From Streptomyces shenzhenensis (lineage in GTDB: Bacteria; Actinomycetota; Actinomycetes; Streptomycetales; Streptomycetaceae), in contig NZ_JAJONF010000042.1 of assembly GCF_021462265.1 (NCBI RefSeq), positions 1 to 64,000 of the forward strand: a DNA stretch of 64,000 nucleotides, written 5' to 3'. Positions within the stretch are counted from its first letter, which is position 1, and each line of letters begins with the position of its first letter. Shown one piece after another: positions 32,647-40,396 of the stretch. A program made the translations under genes and the position numbers. The notes under the pieces are model-generated. The model had not been told where the DNA came from. It did not search any database and saw only the letters and a program-made list of their open reading frames with translations.

Positions 32647-33723
32647 TCAGATCTCTATGCAGGTACGCAGGGCGGTGCCGGTGCGCATCTGGTCCAGGGC
32701 CTCGTTGATCCCGGCCAGCGGCACCCGGTGGGTGATCAGGCCCTCCAGGTCGATCCGGCCGGCCCGCCACAGGGCGATCGTCCGTTCGTAGGAGCGCACC
32801 ACGTCTCCGCCGCCGTACATCGACGGCAGGATCCGCTTCTCGTCGAAGAACAGCTCGAACATGTTGAGCTGGAGGAAGTCGTCCATGGCGCCCGCGCCGA
32901 CGACCACGAGGGTGCCGCCGCGCCGGGTGTTCTCGTACGCGGTCCGGGCGGTGGCGGACTTGCCGACGACCTCGAAGACGTAGTCGAAGCCCTCGCCGGC
33001 GGTGACCTCCTGCTTGGCGCCGGGCAGTTCGTCGGGCGAGACGGCCTTCGTCGCCCCGAACCTGAGCGCCGACTCGCGCCGCGACTCGACCGGGTCGACG
33101 GCGACGATCTCGGCCGCGCCCTTGAGCCGGGCCCCCTGGATCGCCGAGATCCCGACGCCCCCGCACCCGATGACGGCGACCGACGAACCGGCCTCCAGGT
33201 CAGCCGTGTTGAGGGCCGCGCCGAGCCCGGTGGTCACCCCGCAGCCGATCAGCGCGGCGATGTCGAAGGGCACGTCGTCGGGGATCGGCACCGCGCACCC
33301 GGCGTCGACCACGACCTCCTCGGCGAAGGTGCCGGTGCCCGCGAAGCCGAAGACGTCACCGCCGGGGCGCCGGAAGTTGGGGGTGCCGGCGTTCATGAAC
33401 CCGGCCAGGCAGAGCTCGGTCTGCCCGCGCCGGCAGGCGGGACAGGCGCCGCAGGCCGGCAGCCAGCAGACGACCACCCGGTCGCCGGGCTTCACCCGGG
33501 TGACGCCCTCCCCCACCTCCAGGACCTCGCCCGCGCCCTCGTGGCCCGGCACGAACGGGCCCGGCTGCGGCAGCACCCCGCTCATCGCGGACAGGTCCGA
33601 GTGGCACAGCCCCGTGGCGCGCACCCGGATCCGCACCCTGCCGGGCCCGAACCCCACCGCCTCGACGTCGTCGAGGACGTCCAGCTTCTCCTGGCCGATC
33701 TCCTGCAGTACGGCTGCGCGCAT
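32647..33723 (-). CDS. Zn-dependent alcohol dehydrogenase (class III-like)
   Basis: 358 aa medium-chain dehydrogenase. Catalytic zinc ligands are C40, H61 and E62. The structural zinc loop has C91, C94, C97 and C105 (CGACPACRRGQTELC). The nucleotide-binding motif is VAVIGCGGVGISAIQGA with an acidic residue after the second strand (IVAVDP), indicating NAD(H). It is the middle gene of the operon, 29 bp after MaoC. In the KstR context it may oxidise a side-chain alcohol; other alcohols are possible. Confidence 0.87.
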   Translation of the reverse strand: MRAAVLQEIGQEKLDVLDDVEAVGFGPGRVRIRVRATGLCHSDLSAMSGVLPQPGPFVPGHEGAGEVLEVGEGVTRVKPGDRVVVCWLPACGACPACRRGQTELCLAGFMNAGTPNFRRPGGDVFGFAGTGTFAEEVVVDAGCAVPIPDDVPFDIAALIGCGVTTGLGAALNTADLEAGSSVAVIGCGGVGISAIQGARLKGAAEIVAVDPVESRRESALRFGATKAVSPDELPGAKQEVTAGEGFDYVFEVVGKSATARTAYENTRRGGTLVVVGAGAMDDFLQLNMFELFFDEKRILPSMYGGGDVVRSYERTIALWRAGRIDLEGLITHRVPLAGINEALDQMRTGTALRTCIEI

Positions 33724-33752
33724 GGTGCGGCTCCCCTCAACTGCTCAACTGA

Positions 33753-34610
33753 TCAAGAGTGTTCGACGATCGTGTCGGCGAGGACCGGCGCGTCCGCCCT
33801 CTCGGCGGCGCCGACGGCGACCCGGATCTCCCCGTCGCCCCGCCACATGCGGATCCGCAGCGTCTCCCCCGGGTACACCACCCCGGCGAACCGGGTGGTG
33901 TACGACCGCACCCGGCTCACGTCCCCGCCGAGCAGCGTGTCCACGACCGCCTTGAGGGTCATGCCGTAGGTGCACAGCCCGTGCAGGATGGGCCGGTCGA
34001 AGCCGGCGAGCTTGGCGAACTCGGGGTCGGCGTGCAGCGGGTTGTAGTCGCCGGAGAGACGGTAGAGCAGCGCCTGGTCCTCGCGGATCGCGCGCTCGAC
34101 GGTCCGGTCGGGCTCGCCCGCCGGCGGTTCGAGCCGGGTGGACGGGCCCCGGTCGCCGCCCCAGCCGCCCTCCCCGCGTACGAAGATCTGCGCGTCGTTG
34201 GTCCACAGCGGGCCGTCGGCGTCCGCGACCTCGGTGCGCATCACGAGGACGGCCGCCTTGCCCTTGTCGTACACGGCGGCGATCCTGCCGGTGGCGGTGG
34301 CGGTGCCCGCGGCCGGGATGGGGCGGTGCAGGGTCAGCGACTGGCCGCCGTGCAGCACCTTGGCGAGGTCGACGTCGACGCCGGGCATGGACAGCCCGCT
34401 GATCACACCGGGAGAGCCGGCGCCCGCGACGGTGGCGAAGCTGGGCAGGACGTGCAGCCGGCTCTCCAGGGTGTAGCGCAGTTCGTCGGGATCGGTCGCG
34501 GGGCGGCCCGCGCCGATGCCGAGGTGGTAGAGCTGGACGTCCCGGCGCTCCCAGCGGATCTCCCCGGACCGGGGTTCGGCGGCGAGGGCCTTGGCTGCGT
34601 CGATGGGCAT
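33753..34610 (-). CDS. MaoC-family 2-enoyl-CoA hydratase (Hsd4B-like)
   Basis: 285 aa from the ATG at 34610 with AGGAGCC upstream. Double-hotdog enoyl hydratase: the C-terminal half carries the hydratase-2 motif DYNPLHADPEFAKLAGFDRP (from residue 188; catalytic D188 and H193). The N-terminal half begins GEIRWERRDVQLYHLGIGAG. Length and architecture match M. tuberculosis Hsd4B, a steroid side-chain hydratase of the KstR regulon. It is the first gene of the operon. A MITE-like insertion lies between it and the KstR box. Confidence 0.85.
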   Translation of the reverse strand: MPIDAAKALAAEPRSGEIRWERRDVQLYHLGIGAGRPATDPDELRYTLESRLHVLPSFATVAGAGSPGVISGLSMPGVDVDLAKVLHGGQSLTLHRPIPAAGTATATGRIAAVYDKGKAAVLVMRTEVADADGPLWTNDAQIFVRGEGGWGGDRGPSTRLEPPAGEPDRTVERAIREDQALLYRLSGDYNPLHADPEFAKLAGFDRPILHGLCTYGMTLKAVVDTLLGGDVSRVRSYTTRFAGVVYPGETLRIRMWRGDGEIRVAVGAAERADAPVLADTIVEHS

Positions 34611-34687
34611 ACGGCTCCTGAGGTGTCTCAAGACCTCGGCACGGCCGTCCGCACCGTCGGTCGCACCGAGGTCGTCCACGGGGCGGG

Positions 34688-34809
34688 CCAGGGGGCGTCC
34701 AGCGGATCATGTCGGCGTCGCGGGCCCTGGCACGTGCGTGTGACCCCGCTCGGCCCGGCCAGGAAGCGCCGTCTCTTCCAGCAGGCCTGATCCGCCGGAC
34801 GCTCCCTAG
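34688..34809. mobile_element. Decayed MITE-like element, copy 1
   Basis: 122 bp bounded by 22-bp terminal inverted repeats (34688-34709 and 34788-34809) matching at 19 of 22 positions. The ends are related to those of 55267-55456 (core GTCCGGCGGATCA). One end reads CTAG, the other CCAG. No coding capacity. The CTAG end is shared with the KstR-like box at 34807. Confidence 0.7.
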
Positions 34810-34820
34810 AACGCGTTTCA
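34807..34820 (-). promoter_or_regulatory. KstR-like operator, MaoC-ADH-SDR operon
   Basis: TAGAACGCGTTTCA matches the KstR core AAC-nn-GTT and the boxes at 41618 and 53363. It lies ~197 bp upstream of the MaoC start, but only ~75 bp if the MITE is subtracted. It is also ~240 bp from the divergent kinase gene. Confidence 0.65.
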
Positions 34821-35057
34821 ATCCGGCGCACCTTGTATAGCCCAGCCCTCCGCACTTGTGAAGCCTCCTGACGCTGTGTCAGATCCGGCTGCGGCGGACC
34901 ATGACATTTGTCCTGCCCGTCGCCGTACATCCGCCTCTGCCGGACCGGCGCCGCCTTTCGTAGGGTCGTACCGCCGGACGGCACGGCCGGACGGCACGGC
35001 CGGACGGCACAGAACGGGTCGGATCAGAACGGTCGGATCGGAACGGGGGCAGACGCG

Positions 35058-36326
35058 ATGTCGTGGTGGCAGCAGGTGAGGTGCCAGGTGGACGCCTGGC
35101 AGCGGGCGCGGGCCGAGTGGCGGGAGGAGGCGGCCCGTTTCAGGGCCCAGCAGAAGGCCGCCCGGAAGAAGGGTGAGGTGCTCGAGCACGCGGGTCCGCC
35201 GCCCTCCGGGTTCGCCCTGCTGCCCTGGCTGCTGATGGGGCTGGGCTCGCTCTCCAACCTGCTCCAGGGCAAGACGCCCAACCCGCTGGTCGGCTCCTTC
35301 GGCCTGCTCGCCTTCAACTCCCTCTACATCTACGTGACCTTCCGCTCCTTCCGCAAAGAGGCCCGGGAGGCCGCCTCCACCCGCGTCGCGCTGCTGCTGA
35401 TGGGCCTGCTGACCGTGGGCCTGGCCCTCGGCTACGGCGGCAACTGGCTGATGTTCTTCCCGCTGCTCGGCCTCGCCACGGGCGCGGCGGTGCGCGGACC
35501 CTGGCTGGCCCGGACCGGCATCCCGCTGGCCGTCTTCGCCGGCGCGGTCTCCTGGTACCGGGACGGCTCGGACGCCATCACCATCGCCTACGGCACCTTC
35601 CTGTCGACGATGATCACCGCCGCGATCCTCTCCCTCTCCGAGGCGGTACGTGAGCTGCGCGCCGCCCGCGAGGAACTGGCCCGGCGCGCGGTGGAGAAGG
35701 AGCGGCTGCGCTTCTCCCGGGATCTGCACGACCTGCTCGGGCACACCCTGTCGGTGATCGTCGTGAAGTCGGAGGCGGCCCGCCGGGTCGCGCCCCGCGA
35801 CCTGGACGCGGCGCTGGCGCAGATCTCCGACATCGAGTCGGTCGGCCGGCAGGCGCTGACCGAGATCCGCGAGGCGGTGACCGGCTACCGGGAGGGCAGC
35901 CTGGCCGCCGATCTCACCCGGGCCCGCTCGGCCCTCACGGCGGCGGGCGTCGAGCCGGTGGTCCGGCAGTCGGGGGCGCCGCTCGCCCCGCAGACCGAGA
36001 CGCTGCTGGGCTGGGTGGTGCGCGAGGCGGTCACCAACGTGGTCCGGCACAGCGACGCCACGCGCTGCGAGATCACCGTCGACAGCGCCGCCGGGCGGGC
36101 CCGGCTGACGGTCACCGACGACGGTCCGGGCCCGGTGGCCGCCGAGGACCGAGGGGAGGGCGGCGGCGGCACCGGTCTGAAGGGGCTGACCGAGCGCCTC
36201 GCGGCGGCGGGCGGCTCCCTTCAGGCCGGCCCGGCGCCACGCGGCGGCTTCACGGTCACCGCGGAGCTGCCGACCGAGGCGCTGGAGTTGCTGACCTCGG
36301 CGGCTACGGCGCCCAGGGCGAGCTGA
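35058..36326 (+). CDS. DesK-like sensor histidine kinase
   Basis: 422 aa. The cytoplasmic N-terminus (1-50, charged) is followed by about five to six transmembrane helices (50-200). A HisKA_3 phosphoacceptor helix comes next (FSRDLHDLLGHTLSVIVVKSE, H224), then an HATPase domain (WVVREAVTNVVRHSDAT; VTDDGPGP). The cognate response regulator is probably the NarL-type gene at 38117. A minus-strand arabinofuranosidase gene now lies between them, with its 3' end overlapping this gene by 23 bp. The signal may be membrane state, as for DesK, but this is only by analogy. Confidence 0.88.
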   Translation: MSWWQQVRCQVDAWQRARAEWREEAARFRAQQKAARKKGEVLEHAGPPPSGFALLPWLLMGLGSLSNLLQGKTPNPLVGSFGLLAFNSLYIYVTFRSFRKEAREAASTRVALLLMGLLTVGLALGYGGNWLMFFPLLGLATGAAVRGPWLARTGIPLAVFAGAVSWYRDGSDAITIAYGTFLSTMITAAILSLSEAVRELRAAREELARRAVEKERLRFSRDLHDLLGHTLSVIVVKSEAARRVAPRDLDAALAQISDIESVGRQALTEIREAVTGYREGSLAADLTRARSALTAAGVEPVVRQSGAPLAPQTETLLGWVVREAVTNVVRHSDATRCEITVDSAAGRARLTVTDDGPGPVAAEDRGEGGGGTGLKGLTERLAAAGGSLQAGPAPRGGFTVTAELPTEALELLTSAATAPRAS

Positions 36327-37884
36327 CGGCCCAGCTCACGTCGTCGGTCCAGGACGTGGCGCTGTCCCAGGCGTTGGAGCCGCCGTCGCTCGCGATGTAG
36401 AGGTTGTAGTTGTAGTGGCGCAGGTATTTCGTCGGATAGTTGTACGAGGCGAAGGACGTGCCCGTGCCGCTCTTGCCGGTCGTCGGACAGAAGGTGGCGT
36501 CCTGTCTGAACGTGGTGGTGCCGTCCATGGGCTGCCGGTAGATCTTGTAGTTGTAGTGGCGCAGGTAGTCGCCGGGGTAGTTGCGGGACTCGAAGGAGAC
36601 GCAGGAACTGCTCGCGAGGCCGGGGCGGACGATCCAGGTGGCGTCGTTCTTGTCGAGGGTGGAGCTGCTGGAGGTGACGGCGGACAGGACCCCGGCGTCG
36701 TTCTGGTGCCGGACGTAGTCGGTGGTGCAGCAGGACGTGGTGGCCCGGAGCGAGATCTCCGAGGCGGAGCCGAGGCTGCCGGCGGAGCCGGTCGCGCCGC
36801 CGTAGCCGACGGAGACGATGTCGGACTGGACGGCGTCGTCGGCGGCGTCGGTCGGGATGCCGGAGGTCATCACGCCCTCGAAGAACGAACCGATGGAGCC
36901 GTTGCTGTTGTCGCCGCCGGTGCCGAGGACGATCGCGCCCTCCTGGTGCATCGGTGAGTAACCACTGCCGGTGCTGGGTTCACTTCCGGAATACGTGGTG
37001 GTGAGACCGCCGGATTGCGCGTTTCCCCATTTCAGTGCGAAATGGTTCTGCCCGTTGTTCTTCAGCAAAGCGGTGACGAACGGCAGCGCGCCCGTGCCCG
37101 TGTCGGACGAGTTGGTGCTGTAGCCGAGCCCGGACTGGAAGAGCCCGTTCTCCAGGTCCGCCTGGACCCAGGGGCCGGAGCCGTAGCAGGGCGCGAACCA
37201 GCACTCGGTGCCGAAGTTGATCGCGTCCATGTGGCCGTTGCCGGTGTCCTTGTTGTTGGTCTCGGCGTTGCCGTAGTCGAAGCAGCAACTGCCGTTCACA
37301 TGGGTGCCGGAGGTGACCATGTACATCCCCTCGGCGGCGCCGTTGGTGGCGACTCCCGAGGTGGCGTCGTCGCGGTAGCCCATGCCGGCGGAGATCTCCA
37401 GGCCGTAGACCTGGTGCCCGCCGACGGTCACCGGCAGCGCGTCCGCCGGGGCCCCGACATCGGCCGCGCCGGCTCCGCCCGCGCCTTCGACGGTGAGGTC
37501 GTTGTGCTTGCTGGACTGGTCGTAGATCTTGGTGATGATGCAGGTCGTACCGGCGCAGAAGGAGTTCTGCGCGGCCGCGTCGGCGTAGCCCCCGGCGGTC
37601 AGCAGGCCGATGTCGGCCGTGGCGCTGTCCGAGGCGCGCCGCACCTGGTAGAGGGAGCCGCTGTACGACGAGTACAGCGCCCGCACCATGCTGTGCGCGG
37701 CGACGCACGGGGTGCCGGCGGCGGCGTAGACGTCACAGGGCAGCGAACTCGCGGCGGACGCCTCGGGGGCGCCGGCCCCGACGACGAGCGCGGCGATGGT
37801 CGCGAACGCGGCCAGCACGGACAGCACGGCTCTGCGGACGCGCGGCGGACAGGAACGCAGGGCTCGTACAGGCACTGAGAGCAC
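36304..37884 (-). CDS. Secreted GH54-type alpha-L-arabinofuranosidase with CBM42
   Basis: 526 aa from a GTG preceded by AGAGG. A signal peptide (RRAVLSVLAAFATIAALVVG…ASA) leads into an ArfB catalytic domain (about 45-370): LPCDVYAAAGTPCVAAHSMVRALY, ITKIYDQSSKHNDL and CCFDYGNAE. A C-terminal AbfB/CBM42 arabinose-binding domain follows with two clear repeats, YPGDYLRHYNYKIY and YPTKYLRHYNYNLY. It releases arabinose side chains from arabinoxylan or arabinan outside the cell. It sits inside a split two-component locus, reading against both genes. Candidate operators lie upstream at 37938-37995. Confidence 0.88.
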   Translation of the reverse strand: MLSVPVRALRSCPPRVRRAVLSVLAAFATIAALVVGAGAPEASAASSLPCDVYAAAGTPCVAAHSMVRALYSSYSGSLYQVRRASDSATADIGLLTAGGYADAAAQNSFCAGTTCIITKIYDQSSKHNDLTVEGAGGAGAADVGAPADALPVTVGGHQVYGLEISAGMGYRDDATSGVATNGAAEGMYMVTSGTHVNGSCCFDYGNAETNNKDTGNGHMDAINFGTECWFAPCYGSGPWVQADLENGLFQSGLGYSTNSSDTGTGALPFVTALLKNNGQNHFALKWGNAQSGGLTTTYSGSEPSTGSGYSPMHQEGAIVLGTGGDNSNGSIGSFFEGVMTSGIPTDAADDAVQSDIVSVGYGGATGSAGSLGSASEISLRATTSCCTTDYVRHQNDAGVLSAVTSSSSTLDKNDATWIVRPGLASSSCVSFESRNYPGDYLRHYNYKIYRQPMDGTTTFRQDATFCPTTGKSGTGTSFASYNYPTKYLRHYNYNLYIASDGGSNAWDSATSWTDDVSWAVSSPWAP

Positions 37885-37937
37885 GGTGCACCTCTTCTTG
37901 GTTCCTCGTAGGGCGGTGCGGGTTCTGGTTGTCCGGT

Positions 37938-37995
37938 ATGCCGAACGTTGTTCGATCGAAATACCGAACTCGTTCAGATGTCGAAATGCCGACCA
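37938..37995. promoter_or_regulatory. Operator cluster upstream of arabinofuranosidase gene
   Basis: CGAACGTTGTTCG (37942-37954) is a palindrome with a 3-nt centre. GAACTCGTTC (37965-37974) is a second one. ATnCCGA recurs at 37938, 37961 and 37986, and TCGAAATnCCGA occurs twice (37956, 37981). Such clusters suit a LacI- or GntR-type sugar-responsive repressor. The regulator is not in the window. Confidence 0.5.
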
Positions 37996-38116
37996 TTCGC
38001 CGACCGTTCGGGGGAATTGCAGAGGCATTGTTTGAGCACGGTCAACCCGCGTCAAGCCCTGCGGCCCGGAACAATGACCATTCTTTAATTGCCGGGCCCG
38101 AGGCTAGGATTGGGCT

Positions 38117-38770
38117 GTGTGCGAGCCTGCGAACGAGACGCCCCGGGACCATCGGCCGGCCAGGTCCATCAGGGTGCTGCTCGCCGAGGACCAGAGGATG
38201 ATGCGCGGGGCTCTCGCCCTACTGCTCGGAATGGAGCCGGACATCGAGGTCGTCGCCCAGGTCGCGGCGGGCGACGCGATCGTGGACGCCGCCCTCGCCC
38301 ACCGGCCCGACGTGGCGCTCCTCGACATCGAACTGCCGGGCGTGAGCGGCCTGGACGCGGCGGCGCAGCTGCGCGAGCAGGCGCCGGACTGCCGGGTGCT
38401 GATCCTCACCACCTTCGGCCGGCCCGGCTATCTGCGCCGGGCGATGGAGGCCGGGGCGGCCGGGTTCCTCGTCAAGGACGGCCCGGTGGAGGAACTGGCG
38501 CGGGCGATCCGGCGGGTGCTCACCGGGCAGACCGTGGTCGACCCGGCGCTCGCCGCGGCCGCGCTCAGCGCCGGGCCGAACCCGCTCACCGCGCGCGAGT
38601 GCGACGTGCTGAAGGCGTCGGCGGACGGCGCGACCGTCGCCGACATCGCGGCGAAGCTGCATCTGTCGGAGTCGACCGTCCGCAACTACCTCTCCGCCGC
38701 GATCGGCAAGACCGGCACCCGCAACCGGGCGGAGGCGGTACGGGAGGCGCGGCAGCAGGGGTGGCTGTGA
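38117..38770 (+). CDS. NarL/DesR-family response regulator
   Basis: 217 aa from a GTG. The receiver domain has the acidic pocket AEDQ, phosphoacceptor D70 (VALLDIELPG), a conserved Thr (LILTTFG) and Lys (FLVKDG). The C-terminal LuxR-type HTH reads LTARECDVLKASADGATVADIAAKLHLSESTVRNYLSAAIGK. It is the likely partner of the kinase at 35058; the two are separated by the oppositely oriented arabinofuranosidase gene. Confidence 0.88.
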   Translation: MCEPANETPRDHRPARSIRVLLAEDQRMMRGALALLLGMEPDIEVVAQVAAGDAIVDAALAHRPDVALLDIELPGVSGLDAAAQLREQAPDCRVLILTTFGRPGYLRRAMEAGAAGFLVKDGPVEELARAIRRVLTGQTVVDPALAAAALSAGPNPLTARECDVLKASADGATVADIAAKLHLSESTVRNYLSAAIGKTGTRNRAEAVREARQQGWL

Positions 38771-38791
38771 GCCGCGCCGGACGTCACCGGA

Positions 38792-39550
38792 TCAGCCCGA
38801 GGTGATCGCCTTCGCGTCCGCGTAACCCGTCCCGTCCGGGGCCACGCACACGAACCAGTCCACCGGGGAGCCGGCGGCCGCGCGGGGCACGGCCACCGTG
38901 GCGGCACCGCTCTTCCAGGTGCACCGGACCTGCCGGACGGTGGTGGCGACCATGCCCACCACGAGCCGGCCCTCGGCGTCCTCCTCGGCCAGGTGGGACG
39001 CTCCCGACTCCAGGTCGGCTACGGCGAACTTCTCCCACTTGTCGACCGTGTTGAAGATGACCGGCCGGAGAGGGGCGTCGCCGTAGTACAGGCTCGCGTA
39101 GAACGACGTCCTGCCGACCAGGCGCGTGAGCCCGGGCAGTGCGCTGCCGTCGATGCCGTAGCTCTGCATCGCCTCCCGCTGCCGGGCCGCCTCCGTCCTG
39201 TCGCGCGGCGCCTGCCACACGGAGACCACCACCCGCCAGCGCTTGCCGTGGTCGGTGCCGTGGGCCAGCTCCGTGACCTGGGGCCGCGCCACGTCCCGTA
39301 CCTGGGTGGCCACCTGGGTGCGATGTTCTCCGGGGCGGCCGGCGAAGGCCAGCGTCGCCCCCGCCGAACCCGCCAGGACCACCACCGCCGTGGCCGCCGC
39401 CACCGCCCAGCGGCGGGCGCGGCGCCGGCGGCCGCCGCGCACGACCGCCTGTACGGGGGCCGTACCGATCTCGACCTCGTCCGTGGCGTCCGCCAGGAGG
39501 AGGGCGATGTCCGTCTGTGTCATGTCGTGGTTCTCCCGGTCCGCGCTCAT
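38792..39550 (-). CDS. Single-pass membrane protein coupled to SigE-family sigma
   Basis: 252 aa; its ATG overlaps the sigma stop (ATGA). A cytoplasmic N-terminus of ~45 residues with a basic patch (RGGRRRRARRW) precedes one transmembrane helix (about 47-68), then a ~180-residue extracellular domain with conserved-looking Trp/Cys (RCTWKSG…DWFVCVAPDG). Translational coupling suggests an anti-sigma or sensor. No zinc-finger motif is seen. Confidence 0.72.
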   Translation of the reverse strand: MSADRENHDMTQTDIALLLADATDEVEIGTAPVQAVVRGGRRRRARRWAVAAATAVVVLAGSAGATLAFAGRPGEHRTQVATQVRDVARPQVTELAHGTDHGKRWRVVVSVWQAPRDRTEAARQREAMQSYGIDGSALPGLTRLVGRTSFYASLYYGDAPLRPVIFNTVDKWEKFAVADLESGASHLAEEDAEGRLVVGMVATTVRQVRCTWKSGAATVAVPRAAAGSPVDWFVCVAPDGTGYADAKAITSG

Positions 39551-40089
39551 CGGTTACGCCCTCCCTGGGTCACCATGTCGGCCAGTCCCGGTATGGCACG
39601 CAGCTTCGCGATCCCCTTGGCCGCGTTGCTCTTGACCGTGCCGGCCGAGCAGCCCATCGCCCGCGCCGCCTGGGTCTCCGTCAGGTCCTCCCAGTAGCGC
39701 AGCACCACCGCCTCCCGCTGCCGCGGCGGCAGTTGGGAGAGCGCCTTGAGCAGGGCGCTGCGGTCGTCGGCCTGGGCGATCCGGTCCCCCGCGTCCGGCA
39801 CCTCGCGCACCAGGCCCGAGTCGTCCTTCGGCGCGAGGAACTCCTTGAGTCTCCTTCTGTGCCTGCGTGCGTGCGCGTTGATCATCACGCGCCGTACGTA
39901 CGCCTCCGGGTCGTCGGCCGCGCCCACCTTCCGCCAGGCCACGAAGACCTTTTCGAGCGTCGTCTGGACCAGGTCCTCGGCGGCGTGCTGCTCCCCCGTG
40001 AGAAGAAACGCCGTACGCATCAGCCGCGGCCAGCGGCCGATCACGAAGCTCTGGAACTGCTCGTCGCGAGCGTCCTTCCGCTCCCCCAT
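39547..40089 (-). CDS. SigE-family ECF RNA polymerase sigma factor
   Basis: 180 aa; GGAGG lies 6 nt before the ATG at 40089. Region 2: FVIGRWPRLMRTAFLLTGEQHAAEDLVQTTLEKVFVAW. Region 4: LPPRQREAVVLRYWEDLTETQAARAMGCSAGTVKSNAAKG. A second sigma/membrane-protein pair in this window, organised like 13026-14338 but with a different outer domain. Confidence 0.9.
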   Translation of the reverse strand: MGERKDARDEQFQSFVIGRWPRLMRTAFLLTGEQHAAEDLVQTTLEKVFVAWRKVGAADDPEAYVRRVMINAHARRHRRRLKEFLAPKDDSGLVREVPDAGDRIAQADDRSALLKALSQLPPRQREAVVLRYWEDLTETQAARAMGCSAGTVKSNAAKGIAKLRAIPGLADMVTQGGRNR

Positions 40090-40250
40090 GGACACCTCCT
40101 AGATATGAAGAGGAGTCCACGAGCAGCCCGAACCGTTGCCTGCCGCACCAGGATCTTCCGGCCGGCTCCGCCAAGGTCTTCCGGCGCGGCGGCGGTCAGT
40201 CGTCCGGAAGGCCCTCACTCATGTCAAGACCCGGTCAGCCGTGAACGCTG

Positions 40251-40395
40251 TCCCCGTCCACATCCTCCCCGTCCACATCCTCCCCGCCCCACACGCCCGG
40301 ACCATCCGCCGGACCGCACACCCGGACCACCCGCCGGACCGCACACCCGGACCACCCACCGGGCCGCACATCTGGACCACCCACCGGACAGAACG
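40251..40395. repeat. Tandem repeats after the thiolase gene
   Basis: Two copies of a 15-bp unit (TCCCCGTCCACATCC, 40251-40280) are followed by four 25-bp units (40296-40395). Units 1-3 differ by only a few bases and unit 4 is diverged. The array ends 1 bp before the thiolase stop codon complement, in the gap to the sigma gene. It is slippage-prone and probably variable between strains. Confidence 0.8.
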
Positions 40396-40396
40396 C

